A DNA stretch of 64,000 bases from Acinetobacter sp. SFB. GTDB taxonomy: Bacteria; Pseudomonadota; Gammaproteobacteria; Pseudomonadales; Moraxellaceae. Positions 1-9,449 of the stretch are shown here, piece by piece. The stretch spans positions 1-64,000 of the forward strand of contig NZ_LSZH01000012.1 of NCBI RefSeq assembly GCF_001647545.1. The letters run 5' to 3'. The translations under genes and the position numbers were made by a program. Position 1 is the first letter of the stretch, and every line of letters begins with the position of its first letter. The notes below the pieces were generated by a model. The model searched no databases and was not told the DNA's origin. It saw only the letters and a list, made by a program, of their open reading frames with translations.

Positions 1-516
1 GTAAATGCTTATTGAATAAAGCTATACTAATGCAAACAATAATATAGGTAAAACAGTTTGTTTTTATTGTTATGATCGGATTTATAAATTTTTTGTTTTC
101 CTATGTGTTGGAATTCAATAAATCTGATTGATTAAAAAAAGCGTTTAAAATTAAAATAAAAAATAATAATGAAAAATTATGTGAAAGTTATCGTATTTCG
201 CATTTTCAGTCATGTTTTTATTAAGAAGTATTTATATTTTTTTAGTCTTATTAAATTAAAAAATTGTATCAAACTTTATAATTAAATTTAATTTATTGAT
301 TTTAAGTATTTTTGTATTTTTCTTGGCTTTTAAAATAAGGCTAGGCTTGCAGAAACTAGGATTAATATTTTGATTCAATATTCCGATTATAATAATAAGA
401 ACAAACTGTTGTACCTATTTTTTAATTTATCTTAGTGTTGTGCAAGTTTTAGGCTGTATGCCTAAAGTGTTTGCTTGAAATTGATTTATAAGGCTTTTTT
501 AAAGTGAGTTTTTGGG
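1..516. other. AT-rich region without a recognisable gene
   Basis: Very AT-rich with no open frame that looks coding on either strand. It probably holds the promoter for the GTPase gene that starts at 517, but no convincing -35/-10 pair stands out in such AT-rich sequence. No repeat or RNA gene was recognised. Confidence 0.5.
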
Positions 517-1059
517 GTGATATTACAGCGTTATAAAATTGTATTTGGAGGGACGATGGGTGCAGGGAAATCTGCTGCCATTAAAGTACTATCGGATATA
601 TCCGTTATATCTACGGAAGCGGTAAATACTGATACTGAAGCTCATAGTAAGTATTTGACCACTGTAGGCATCGATTATGGTGAAATCAGTTTAGATGATG
701 GTACTAAAATTGGCTTATACGGCACACCTGGACAAGACCGCTTTGACTTTGTTTGGCCGGTTGTTTGTCAAGGCGCTATCGGTATAGTGATATTAATTGA
801 TCATTCACGTAATGACCGATTACAAAACTTAGAATTCTATTTAAATGCTTTTAAAGCTTACGGACACAATATTGTTATTGGGGTGACCCATTTAGACAAA
901 AAGGATGATCAAGTCCTCAAGATCTATCGGGATTGGATGGCGTTATATGGTTATCAATATCCTTTGTTTGGCATAGATGCACGTCAACAAGATGATGTTC
1001 TACTGATGATTGAAACCTTAATCGCTTCAGTTGAAGTTCAGTCCAGATTAATTGTTTAG
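517..1059 (+). CDS. Small Ras/MglA-like GTPase
   Basis: A 180-residue single-domain GTPase. The P-loop GGTMGAGKS lies at residues 11-19. The switch II element is YGTPGQ (68-73), where the usual Asp of DxxG is missing, as in MglA-type proteins with a bare PGQ. A THLD guanine-specificity motif is at 124-127. The start is GTG. It leads a cluster with two Roadblock/LC7 proteins (1071 and 2563) and an unknown 320-aa protein. In the MglA/MglB system, GTPase and Roadblock partner control cell polarity and motility. A similar switch-and-regulator role here is inference, and no direct target can be read from the sequence. Confidence 0.75.
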   Translation: MILQRYKIVFGGTMGAGKSAAIKVLSDISVISTEAVNTDTEAHSKYLTTVGIDYGEISLDDGTKIGLYGTPGQDRFDFVWPVVCQGAIGIVILIDHSRNDRLQNLEFYLNAFKAYGHNIVIGVTHLDKKDDQVLKIYRDWMALYGYQYPLFGIDARQQDDVLLMIETLIASVEVQSRLIV

Positions 1060-1070
1060 ATAGGTGAAGT

Positions 1071-1477
1071 ATGTTTAAGGTCGAACACTCACAAAAAATT
1101 CCTCAATATTTAATTGACGAAGGTGAAAATCAAATTAGAGATTTACTTGATTCTGTCAATGGTGTGCGTTTTGTCATGTTGTGTTCGTCTGACGGTTTTG
1201 AATTGGCGTTGGTGAGTAAAAAAACTTAGATAATGCAGGAAAAGTTGCTGCAGTAGGCAGTTCCATTTTGGCCATGGTTTCGGCTTTTATGGCAGAAATA
1301 CCGCTTACTGGATGTCAAAATATAACTTTAGATGCCGATAACGGCAAAGTGATTTTGAGTACAGTCAGTCATACTGAACACCCCATGCTGATTGTTGTTT
1401 TGGCAGATTCAGATGCGTTGATTGGACATTTGTTGTATAGCGTAAAAAATACAGCCAAAACTCTTGCAAACCTATAA
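1071..1477 (+). pseudogene. Roadblock/LC7 protein, interrupted by a -1 frameshift
   Basis: Translation from ATG 1071 gives the first half of a Roadblock/LC7 domain (LLDSVNGVRFVMLCSSDGFE). It stops at a TAG near 1228, just after a run of seven A. The -1 frame continues at once with the second half (NAGKVAAVGSSILAMVSAFM, then the PMLIVVLAD strand) to 1477, giving about 135 residues in all. One extra A would restore the frame. It follows the GTPase by 11 bases and would be its MglB-like partner. The break may be a real mutation, a sequencing error in the homopolymer, or slippage at the A run. The domain assignment is firm; functional status is open. Confidence 0.7.
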
Positions 1478-1545
1478 GTAAAGATATTTTAAAAAGGATT
1501 TGATTTGAAACGCTCAGCAGTAATGCTATGTACTAGTGAATTTTT

Positions 1546-2508
1546 ATGAAACAGTTATTAAATGTTGCAATATTTGGTTTCAGCCTAAATGTTATGGATC
1601 AAATTAAAAAACAAGTAGCTTATGCCGTGGCTGACAATGTACCGGTTAAGTGGTGCAATATTGCTGAAAAGAACATTGATTTACTATTGGTAAATGATGC
1701 ATTTTTTAATTCAAATAACATACAGCGTCTTATTGAACAGGATGTAAAAGCATATTTAAGACTCGAAAAACAGCAAGAGCGAGCAGGTCAAATTTCAGAA
1801 GACTGTTTATTTTATCCATTTAGCGAGTCAGACGATTTAGTCACTTGGATTCAGGAACAATTTTTTGACTATGAGTATCTGCCGCAATTTAATCTATCTA
1901 TGTCGAAGCAAAAACCAGACGATGCTGCCAGAGTTCAGCATGTTTTAGATGAAATATTTATCCCCAGAAATGGATTCATTCAATTGATGAATGAACATGG
2001 CTGTTTTGCCTTGGTAGATACCCGAACAGAACGTATTTGGCTAAATGATGAAAATACATTGATACGTTTTAATGCAAGTTTGAGCCAGATGTATGCAAAG
2101 AATCAATTTGTACAGGAATTTACCAAAGACCGGCATGCACAAGATTTGCTTGTGTGGCTTTGGCCAGTACTCAGACATTCCAATATTGAATTGGAAAAAA
2201 TTGATCACCATCAGTATTTTAAGCTAAATATTTGGCCTCAATTTGAAAAAGGTTTTGAACGCAAGAATTTATTGAAAATTGCTGCATGTTTTGCCCAAGG
2301 TGCAAAAGTAGCAGATGTAAAGCAATATCTTGAGCTGACAGATGAAACGGTTGAGCGCTTTATTTCAATTTTATTATTCATGCACTTGGGTGAAAAAATT
2401 GAGGCGAAACAAGCAATGTTCAATTCATCGGCAACACAGGATGATAGCTTCCAATTAAATAAACTTAAAAGTTTATTTGGCAAGCTGCGAAAAAAACTTG
2501 GACTTTAA
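1546..2508 (+). CDS. Hypothetical protein of the GTPase/Roadblock cluster
   Basis: A 320-residue soluble-looking protein with no signal peptide, membrane segment or motif that I recognise. The N-terminus (VAIFGFSLNVMDQI) and the following alternating strands could form a small alpha/beta domain. The C-terminal third is helical, with a winged-helix-like stretch around AKVADVKQYLELTDETVERF, and ends in a Lys-rich tail. It lies between the two Roadblock genes on the same strand with short gaps. It is therefore probably co-transcribed and acts with the GTPase, perhaps as effector or scaffold. That role is inference from position only. Confidence 0.6.
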   Translation: MKQLLNVAIFGFSLNVMDQIKKQVAYAVADNVPVKWCNIAEKNIDLLLVNDAFFNSNNIQRLIEQDVKAYLRLEKQQERAGQISEDCLFYPFSESDDLVTWIQEQFFDYEYLPQFNLSMSKQKPDDAARVQHVLDEIFIPRNGFIQLMNEHGCFALVDTRTERIWLNDENTLIRFNASLSQMYAKNQFVQEFTKDRHAQDLLVWLWPVLRHSNIELEKIDHHQYFKLNIWPQFEKGFERKNLLKIAACFAQGAKVADVKQYLELTDETVERFISILLFMHLGEKIEAKQAMFNSSATQDDSFQLNKLKSLFGKLRKKLGL

Positions 2509-2562
2509 TTTGTCCCCATATTACACACGGGAATATCCCATACTTTAGAAGAGAGAAAAGAA

Positions 2563-2919
2563 ATGGCACGTATCAGTTTAGATTCACTAACGACTATCGA
2601 TGGCTTTGTTGCTGTCGCGCTAGTTGATTCAGAAAGCGGTTTAGTATTGGCGGCAGAAGGCTCAGGTATTGATTTGGAGTTGGCAGCTGCAGGGAATACA
2701 GAAGTTATCCGTGCAAAACGCAAAGTTGCTAAAGCTTTAAAATTAGATGACAGTATTGAAGATATTTTGATTACTTTAGGTAAGCAATATCATTTAATTC
2801 GTCCTTTAGATTCAAATGAAGCGCTATTTTTGTATTTAGTGCTGGATCGTTCTAAAGCGAATTTAGCGATGTCTCGTTACGAGTTAAAAGCTTTTGAAAA
2901 AGAACTCGATTTTTCATAA
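2563..2919 (+). CDS. Roadblock/LC7 domain protein
   Basis: A 118-residue protein with a whole Roadblock/LC7 fold: an N-terminal helix, strands around [20 protein letters not shown], a central helix rich in Ala ([20 protein letters not shown]) and a C-terminal strand pair ([20 protein letters not shown]). Members of the family dimerise and bind small GTPases or act as their regulators. It is the second such gene of the cluster and is intact, unlike the copy at 1071. The cluster ends here with an intrinsic terminator. Confidence 0.75.
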   Translation: MARISLDSLTTIDGFVAVALVDSESGLVLAAEGSGIDLELAAAGNTEVIRAKRKVAKALKLDDSIEDILITLGKQYHLIRPLDSNEALFLYLVLDRSKANLAMSRYELKAFEKELDFS

Positions 2920-2934
2920 GAACAAATAAATAAA

Positions 2935-2959
2935 GAAACCGCCATAAGGCGGTTTTTTA
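2935..2959 (+). terminator. Intrinsic terminator of the GTPase/Roadblock cluster
   Basis: Stem ACCGCC/GGCGGT with loop ATAA followed by a T run, 16 bases behind the Roadblock stop codon. Confidence 0.85.
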
Positions 2960-3009
2960 TATAAAATGCTATGCTTTAATTGAAAGAAAAATAAACTTCT
3001 TGGGATTTA

Positions 3010-3237
3010 ATGAGTCATATGGTTAAACAAGGTATTTATCAACACTATAAAGGCAATTTATATCAGGTATTTCATGTGGCAACCCATAGTGAAACGCGTG
3101 AAAAGCTTGTCGTCTATCAATGCTTGTATGGCGATTATTCTATGTGGGTACGTCCTTTAGCGATGTTTCAGGAAACAGTTACTCTAGCGGATGGTCAAAT
3201 TCTTCCGCGATTTAAATTGATTCAAGAAACTTCTTAA
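3010..3237 (+). CDS. DUF1653 domain protein
   Basis: A 75-residue protein that matches the DUF1653 pattern: an N-terminal GIYQHYKGNLYQVF strand pair, a central VVYQCLYGD segment, and a conserved WVRPLAMFQETV block near the C-terminus. Function is unknown; the family is small, cytosolic and widespread. The start at 3010 is preceded by GGGA five bases upstream. It stands alone between the Roadblock terminator and the methyltransferase gene. Confidence 0.8.
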   Translation: MSHMVKQGIYQHYKGNLYQVFHVATHSETREKLVVYQCLYGDYSMWVRPLAMFQETVTLADGQILPRFKLIQETS

Positions 3238-3298
3238 ATACAGACTTCTGACATGGATTAGTTAAACTTACAATCATGGCTAAATAGGGGCATCAGAT

Positions 3299-3889
3299 AT
3301 GAGTATGAGTTTGACATTTCAGCAACGCATGCAAGAGTTGTATCAAAGTTTTATCAAATTTGATGCATTACAACATGAGCGTATTCAGCGTTATAGAAAT
3401 ATTGAACCTGATTCTGCATTATTTTTAGCGATGCAAATTCGTATCCAGCAGTCGAAATCAATTTTAGAAATCGGAACCTCTACTGGTTATTCGACTTTAT
3501 GGCTGGCAAATGCAGCGCAAACTACACAAGGTCATGTAACCACACTTGAAATAGATCCATCACGCACTGCTCAGGCGCAACAATATGCACAAGAGTTGGC
3601 GTTGGATCAGGTGATTGATTTTTGGGTGGGGGATGCGCAAAATTTTCTTGAAAAATGTACCGATCAATATGATTTCATTCTGTTAGATGCCGAGCGTGAT
3701 GCTTATGTGGATTACTGGGCTTATCTGCAAAATATGATTCATCCGCAAGGCGGCGTTTTGATTGTGGACAATGTTATCTCGCATGCGGCAGAAGTGAAAA
3801 CCTTTATCGAATTAGTCAAAAATGATGGACGTTTCCTCACCCTGACGCTATCCAAAGGAGCGGGTTTGTTTATAATTTGCTATAAATAA
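3299..3889 (+). CDS. Class I SAM-dependent O-methyltransferase
   Basis: A 196-residue protein of the caffeoyl-CoA/catechol O-methyltransferase type (Methyltransf_3). Motif I, ILEIGTSTGYSTLWLA (residues 56-71), binds S-adenosylmethionine. An acidic TTLEID strand follows. DFILLDAERDAYVDYW contains the metal-ligand aspartate region, and GGVLIVDNV is the conserved post-catalytic strand. The length suits a minimal bacterial enzyme. Substrate is not predictable. It is monocistronic by appearance. Confidence 0.8.
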   Translation: MSMSLTFQQRMQELYQSFIKFDALQHERIQRYRNIEPDSALFLAMQIRIQQSKSILEIGTSTGYSTLWLANAAQTTQGHVTTLEIDPSRTAQAQQYAQELALDQVIDFWVGDAQNFLEKCTDQYDFILLDAERDAYVDYWAYLQNMIHPQGGVLIVDNVISHAAEVKTFIELVKNDGRFLTLTLSKGAGLFIICYK

Positions 3890-3957
3890 AATAATAACAA
3901 TACAAAATCGGGTTAAATTATAAATGAGGAAAATTGTCTTGGTTTACCGGATCTGAT

Positions 3958-4164
3958 TTATTGAATTGAAATACGGGTGAATTGAACATCGTATTCCAAG
4001 TATTTATGTACAAAAGCAGTTTTATCATTACAGCGCAGTAAATTATTATAGATAAATTGAGGGACAGGGTGATACAGCTCACCTGATCCGTTGTTATAAA
4101 AAATTTTCAAATAGCGTGAAGACGCGTTGTATTTATAAGAAGTGACAATAAGCATTGTTCCCAT
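3958..4164 (-). CDS. KTSC domain protein
   Basis: A 68-residue protein resembling the KTSC family: an N-terminal beta hairpin (YKYNASSRYLKIFYNNG), then YHPVPQFIYNNLLRC and a final block with a conserved aromatic, HKYLEYDVQFTRI. Family members occur alone or fused to lysyl-tRNA synthetase or nucleases, and their function is unclear. A GGAG box lies five bases before the ATG at 4164. Assignment is by pattern only. Confidence 0.6.
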   Translation of the reverse strand: MGTMLIVTSYKYNASSRYLKIFYNNGSGELYHPVPQFIYNNLLRCNDKTAFVHKYLEYDVQFTRISIQ

Positions 4165-4374
4165 AAGCGCTCCTTATTCTTTAATTCTATATACAGTATT
4201 GCATTGACTGCATAGTTTGAAACTAAGATAAAAGGGTCAGGGAATGTAGAGCAGAATTGTAATATTTTGAATAAAACAATAGGGCTATATCAACATGAAT
4301 CATACTTGCGATTTATTGTTGCATAATTTGAATTGAGCGGAAGAATTGAATATTTTACGTTTTATATAGTCCAT

Positions 4375-4404
4375 AAAAAACCGCGCTAAAAAGCGCGGTT
4401 TTTT
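4375..4404. terminator. Bidirectional terminator downstream of ahpC
   Basis: A seven-pair GC stem CCGCGCT/AGCGCGG with an AAAA loop, flanked by six A on one side and six T on the other, so it can work in both directions. It lies 24 bases behind the ahpC stop on the minus strand. Confidence 0.85.
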
Positions 4405-4427
4405 GAATCATTTCAATCTAATCTAAA

Positions 4428-4991
4428 TTAGATTTTACCTACTAGGTCGATTGAAGGAGCTAAAGTAGCATCGCCTTCTTTCCATTTAGCTGGGCAAACT
4501 TCACCTGGGTGAGCGTGAACATATTGAGCTGCTTTAACTTTACGAAGAAGTTCTGAAGCATCACGACCAACACCACCAGCGTTGATTTCAATGATTTGGA
4601 TTTTACCTTCTGGATCGATAACGAATGTACCACGATCTGCAAGGCCATCAGCTTCGATTAATACATCGAAGTTTTTAGCAAGCGTCCAGTTCGCATCACC
4701 CACCATTACATATTGGATTTTTTTAATTTCTTCTGAAGAATCATGCCAAGCTTTGTGCGTGAAGTGAGTGTCAGTAGAAACTGAATAAATTTCAACGCCC
4801 AATTTTTGGAATTCAGCGTAGTTGTCTGCAAGGTCACCAAGTTCAGTTGGGCAAACAAAAGTGAAGTCAGCTGGGTAGAAAAATACTACAGACCATTTGC
4901 CTTTAAGATCAGCTTCAGTTACTTCGATAAATTGACCATTTTGGAATGCAGTTGCTTTAAATGGTTTAACTTCTGTATTAATTAAGCTCAT
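4428..4991 (-). CDS. ahpC: Alkyl hydroperoxide reductase subunit C (2-Cys peroxiredoxin)
   Basis: Reduces H2O2, organic peroxides and peroxynitrite in the cytosol, normally recycled by AhpF. Starting at the second of two adjacent ATGs ([11 protein letters not shown]) gives 187 residues, the same length as E. coli AhpC. GGAGA lies six bases upstream of it. The peroxidatic Cys47 is in FTFVCPTE and the resolving Cys166 in [10 protein letters not shown]. No ahpF is nearby, as is common when AhpC is encoded alone. An OxyR-type site could lie in the 450-base upstream region, but I could not define one. Confidence 0.95.
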   Translation of the reverse strand: MSLINTEVKPFKATAFQNGQFIEVTEADLKGKWSVVFFYPADFTFVCPTELGDLADNYAEFQKLGVEIYSVSTDTHFTHKAWHDSSEEIKKIQYVMVGDANWTLAKNFDVLIEADGLADRGTFVIDPEGKIQIIEINAGGVGRDASELLRKVKAAQYVHAHPGEVCPAKWKEGDATLAPSIDLVGKI

Positions 4992-5030
4992 CATTGTCTC
5001 CATGATTGAGATTTGTATTTGATATGCCAA

Positions 5031-5479
5031 AGAATAGCGAATTTTTTGTTATTGGTGAAACAGTATTTTTATATAATTAAAATCGGAAAAACCGAATTAA
5101 CTATAATAAGGCTCACTATTCCACCAAATCTGATTGATTTATCTATTCAGGTCCATAAAAACAGGACTGAATGACAAAATATCAGTTTTTCAGCTTGCCT
5201 AAGAAGATGAAGGCTTAAGTACTAAAATTCAAGGGTAAATTATTTTTAATTAAATTTCTTTTTGCAGAATGAATTATTCTTAGATAAATCCTTCTTATTA
5301 GACAAAGGATATAACAAGCAGTATGTCGACTGGGTTGAATGATATCACCTATCGATTTAGCTTTATTGAATGGTTTGTTTTTTATACTTTTGCAGATTCT
5401 TTACATCAAACTTCCTCAATAAACATGGCACTGTCTTTCTCTCGAGAGCGTTACAGCGTAAAATATTCAGTTCAATTTT
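5031..5479. other. Divergent intergenic region between ahpC and hrpA
   Basis: About 450 AT-rich bases that must carry both the leftward ahpC promoter and the rightward hrpA promoter. I see no small gene, no strong hairpin and no clear operator. Confidence 0.4.
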
Positions 5480-8400
5480 TTGTTTTGGGATAAATTATCT
5501 GTGTTAAGTCATTTAAATGTAGATCAATGGGTCATGGCACGTGACCGTCATCGTTTAAATCGGCTACGCAAAGGTAAAGATGCCAACGAAAAACAGTATC
5601 AAGAATTATTAGAAAAATCGAATCATAAAGTTCGTGAGCGTCTATCGCATGTTCCGAACATCAAGCTCAATCAAGACCTTCCGGTTACCCAATATAAAGA
5701 CAAGCTGATTGAAGCGATTCAAAAGCATCAGGTCATTATTGTGGCCGGGGAAACCGGTTCGGGTAAAACTACACAGTTACCGCAAATTGCCATGCTTGCC
5801 GGGCGTGGTTTAACCGGCATGATTGGTCATACCCAACCGCGTCGACTGGCGGCACGTAGTGTATCGCAACGTATTGCTGAAGAAGTCGGTGAGAAACTGG
5901 GTGAATCCATTGGTTTTAAAATTCGTTTTAATGAACAGGGTTCGCAAGATTCGATTGTCCGTTTAATGACGGATGGTATTTTGCTGGCAGAATTATCCAA
6001 TGATCGATTCCTCACCAAATATGACACCATTATTATTGATGAAGCACATGAACGTTCTCTCAATATCGACTTTATCATGGGCTATCTCAAACAGCTTTTG
6101 CCTAAACGTCGTGATTTAAAAGTCATCATTACTTCAGCAACTCTAGATGTAAACCGCTTTAGCAGCTACTTTTTTGATGCCCCGATTTTTGAAGTCGAAG
6201 GTCGTAGCTTTCCTGTAGAGCTGCGTTATCGTCCAATTTCAGAAATGACCATTGGGGGTAGTGATGACGATGAATTTGATGACTTTGAAGAGAACCTGCC
6301 ACGTGCAGTGGTTCAAGCGGTCAATGAGTGTTTTCAGGATGCGCAGGAAAAAGGCCATCCTGAACATGCCGATATCCTGATTTTTGCTAGCACAGAACAG
6401 GAAATTCGAGAACTGCAAGAAACCTTGCAAAAGCATGGGCCACGGCATACCGAAATTTTACCCTTATATGCACGTTTGGCTTTGGCTGAACAGCAAAGAA
6501 TTTTTAATCCGGGTGGAAGCGGGAGACGCATTATTATTGCCACTAACGTGGCAGAAACGGCTTTAACCGTGCCTAATATTCGCTATGTAATTGACAGCGG
6601 ATTTGCCCGTATTTCACGTTACAGTTACCGTTCCCGTGTACAGCGCTTACCGATTGAGGCGGTATCACAAGCGGCAGCCAATCAGCGTAAAGGTCGTTGT
6701 GGCCGTATTGCCCCCGGTGTGTGTATTCGACTGTATTCAGAAGATGACTTTCTCAGCCGTCCTGAATTTACCGAACCAGAAATCAAGCGTACAAATTTGG
6801 CCTCTGTGATTTTGCAGATGCAAAGCCTGAATCTGGGCGAGCTGGAAAGTTTCGACTTTATTGAACCGCCAGATCATCGCTTGGTGAATGATGGTCGCAA
6901 GTTGCTGATTGAGCTTGGGGCGATGCATGAGAAAAATTCTTCTAAAGCGGAAGAAGAAAAATTATCTTCAAATTCTAGCTCTTCTAAAAAAGTGGGAACA
7001 CCTGGCGGACTAACCAAAATTGGTCAGCAAATGGCGAAAATGCCGATTGACCCACGGTTGGCCCGTATGATTTTAGGCGGCGCACATTTTGGTGTACTCA
7101 ATGAAATGCTGATTATTGTGGCTGCGCTGGCAGTGCAAGACCCGCGTGAACGTCCGGCCGATAAACAGACCCAAGCCGATCAGAAGCATGCGTTATTTAA
7201 GGAAGCTGATTCTGACTTTTTGTTTTACATCAAGTTATGGGAAACCTTGCAGAATAACCGTACTGCAATGAATGAAAAAAAACGTCGTGATTTTGCCCGT
7301 CAGCATTTTTTAAGCTGGTTACGTATACGTGAGTGGAAAAAAACGCATGAGCAATTAACAGAATTGGCTCAAGGTTTAAAACTTTCATTTAATGAGATAA
7401 GCGCTAATTATGAAAATTTACATCGGGCTTTATTGACCGGTTTACTTTCATTTATTGCCAATAAAACCGATGAAAAAAATGTCTATATGGCAGTGCGCCA
7501 GCAAAAAGCCCGCATTTTCCCGGCATCGACTTTGCATAAAGCCAGTGCGTCCTGGGTAATGGCTTTTGAGATGGTGGAAACCTCGCAAGTGTATTTGCGG
7601 ACTTTGGCGAAAATTGAACCTGAATGGATTTTACTCGCTGCACCTGATTTGCTGAAGCATCATTATTTTGAGCCGCATTGGTCGAAGAAAGCCGGTATTG
7701 TTAATTGTTATGACCAGATTTCATTATTTGGTTTAATCATCGAGCCGAAGCGTTTGATGAACTATGAAAAGGTGGATCAGCCAGCAGCGCATGAGATTTT
7801 CCTACGTGATGCTTTAACTACGGGTAATTTAGGCATTACCCCGCCATTCTTGAAGCATAACTTACTCAAGCTTGAAGAAGTGGAGCGTGTGGAAGATAAA
7901 CTGCGTCGTCGAGATCTGGTGGTAGATGAAGAAACCATCTATCAGTTCTATGCATCCAAAGTACCTGAAGAGGTCGCCAGCCGACGAACCTTTGAAGATT
8001 GGCGTGCAACGGTCGAACCGCAACATCCAGATTATTTATTTATCGATGATGATGCATTGTGGATGAATGATCGTCAAACTACCCAGCAATTCCCCGATTA
8101 TTTGCACAATGGTTCTTTACGCTTGGCGGCAAGTTATCGTTTTGATCCAAGTCATGATGAAGATGGTGCAACGGTTAAAATTCCAGTTCAGGCATTGCCC
8201 CAGGTGGATGAAAATATCTGGTCGTGGGGCATACCGGGTTGGCGTCAGAATTTGATTGAAGCGTTGTTAAAATCACTACCTAAAGATAAACGTCGTCATC
8301 TGGTTCCAATTCCGGATACTGCGCGTAAGCTGATGAACGGTATTGATGCGGTACATTTACGTGAGCACATTTTTAGTTATTTAGCTTTTCAGTTACGTGG

Positions 8401-9421
8401 CGAACAAATCACGGCTAAAGATTTTTCCTTTGATCGGGTTGATCAGTATTTGATGCCGTTCATTAAAGTCATTGACGAAAAAGGCCGGGTGCTTGAAAAA
8501 GGCCGCGATTTGGCTGAACTTAAAGCGCGTTGCCGTACAGAAACGCATAGTCCGGTGAAACAGCTCAAAGGTGAGTTTAAGACTTTCCCGGATAATTTTA
8601 CATTTGAAGCCTCACAAAAAGTGACAGGGGTGATTGTTAAGCAATATCAAGCTTTGGTTCCGACTAAAGCATTTGCAGAATTAAATGCAAAAGATGAATC
8701 CGGAGTGGTGATTCAAACCTTTAATGATCAGGCTGAAGCGATTCGTCAGCACCGGGAAGGGGTGATTCATCTGGTTTATATGCAGTTGGGCGACTTGGTT
8801 CGTCAACTGAAAAAACAGATTTCAAAACCACTGGCTTTGGCCTATTCACCGCTGGGTGACAAAGCTCAATTAGAACAAATGCTAGTGTATGCCACACTTC
8901 AATTGACAATAAATGAACTTCCTGTCAATGCTGAAGAGTTTCAAAAATTAATTTTAAATGTAAAAAAATCTTTCCTAACGCATGGACAAGAGGCATTATT
9001 AGTGCTGAGTGATATTTTTATCCAATGGCAGGATATTCGTCGGAAATTGTTGGTTTTAGACGATTCTCTGTTTGGGAAAAATATCGATGACATTGAAGAT
9101 CAGCTTGATTTAATGAATCTTTCCGACTTTGTGTATGTGAAATCTTCAGACATCTGGCAGGAATTCCCACGTTATTTAAAGGCATTGATCTTGCGTTTAG
9201 AGCGCTTGCCAAATAATCTACAAAGGGACAATTCTGCCATCGATCAAGTTGACCCCTGGATGGAAAAATTATTTAAGTTTAAAAATGACGTTCGCCTGAA
9301 AGAACTGTACTTCATGGTTGAAGAATTTCGTATTAATTTGTTCTCACAGCCAATGAAAACAAAGATGCCGGTTTCTCCAACCCGATTGCAGAAAGTATGG
9401 GATCAATTAGGCATCAGTTAA
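5480..9421 (+). CDS. hrpA: ATP-dependent RNA helicase HrpA
   Basis: A DEAH-box RNA helicase of about 1300 residues, the usual HrpA length; in E. coli HrpA acts on stalled ribosomes and mRNA. Walker A GETGSGKTT is at 90-98, DEAH at 187-190, SAT at 219-221, and motif VI is QRKGRCGR. Helicase-associated and OB-fold regions follow, then the long HrpA-type C-terminal domain. The open frame begins with TTG at 5480. GTG 5501 or ATG 5534 (MARDRHRLNRLRKG) are alternatives; comparison with E. coli, which has about 20 residues before this block, favours an upstream start. Single gene, followed at 29 bases by the ketoacyl synthase. Confidence 0.93.
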   Translation: MFWDKLSVLSHLNVDQWVMARDRHRLNRLRKGKDANEKQYQELLEKSNHKVRERLSHVPNIKLNQDLPVTQYKDKLIEAIQKHQVIIVAGETGSGKTTQLPQIAMLAGRGLTGMIGHTQPRRLAARSVSQRIAEEVGEKLGESIGFKIRFNEQGSQDSIVRLMTDGILLAELSNDRFLTKYDTIIIDEAHERSLNIDFIMGYLKQLLPKRRDLKVIITSATLDVNRFSSYFFDAPIFEVEGRSFPVELRYRPISEMTIGGSDDDEFDDFEENLPRAVVQAVNECFQDAQEKGHPEHADILIFASTEQEIRELQETLQKHGPRHTEILPLYARLALAEQQRIFNPGGSGRRIIIATNVAETALTVPNIRYVIDSGFARISRYSYRSRVQRLPIEAVSQAAANQRKGRCGRIAPGVCIRLYSEDDFLSRPEFTEPEIKRTNLASVILQMQSLNLGELESFDFIEPPDHRLVNDGRKLLIELGAMHEKNSSKAEEEKLSSNSSSSKKVGTPGGLTKIGQQMAKMPIDPRLARMILGGAHFGVLNEMLIIVAALAVQDPRERPADKQTQADQKHALFKEADSDFLFYIKLWETLQNNRTAMNEKKRRDFARQHFLSWLRIREWKKTHEQLTELAQGLKLSFNEISANYENLHRALLTGLLSFIANKTDEKNVYMAVRQQKARIFPASTLHKASASWVMAFEMVETSQVYLRTLAKIEPEWILLAAPDLLKHHYFEPHWSKKAGIVNCYDQISLFGLIIEPKRLMNYEKVDQPAAHEIFLRDALTTGNLGITPPFLKHNLLKLEEVERVEDKLRRRDLVVDEETIYQFYASKVPEEVASRRTFEDWRATVEPQHPDYLFIDDDALWMNDRQTTQQFPDYLHNGSLRLAASYRFDPSHDEDGATVKIPVQALPQVDENIWSWGIPGWRQNLIEALLKSLPKDKRRHLVPIPDTARKLMNGIDAVHLREHIFSYLAFQLRGEQITAKDFSFDRVDQYLMPFIKVIDEKGRVLEKGRDLAELKARCRTETHSPVKQLKGEFKTFPDNFTFEASQKVTGVIVKQYQALVPTKAFAELNAKDESGVVIQTFNDQAEAIRQHREGVIHLVYMQLGDLVRQLKKQISKPLALAYSPLGDKAQLEQMLVYATLQLTINELPVNAEEFQKLILNVKKSFLTHGQEALLVLSDIFIQWQDIRRKLLVLDDSLFGKNIDDIEDQLDLMNLSDFVYVKSSDIWQEFPRYLKALILRLERLPNNLQRDNSAIDQVDPWMEKLFKFKNDVRLKELYFMVEEFRINLFSQPMKTKMPVSPTRLQKVWDQLGIS

Positions 9422-9449
9422 CATAGCGCGATATTAGCAGGAGTTTTAC

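Noticed and set aside
5031-5479. OxyR site upstream of ahpC
   Set aside because: No stretch fitting the spaced ATAG/CTAT pattern could be defined by eye.
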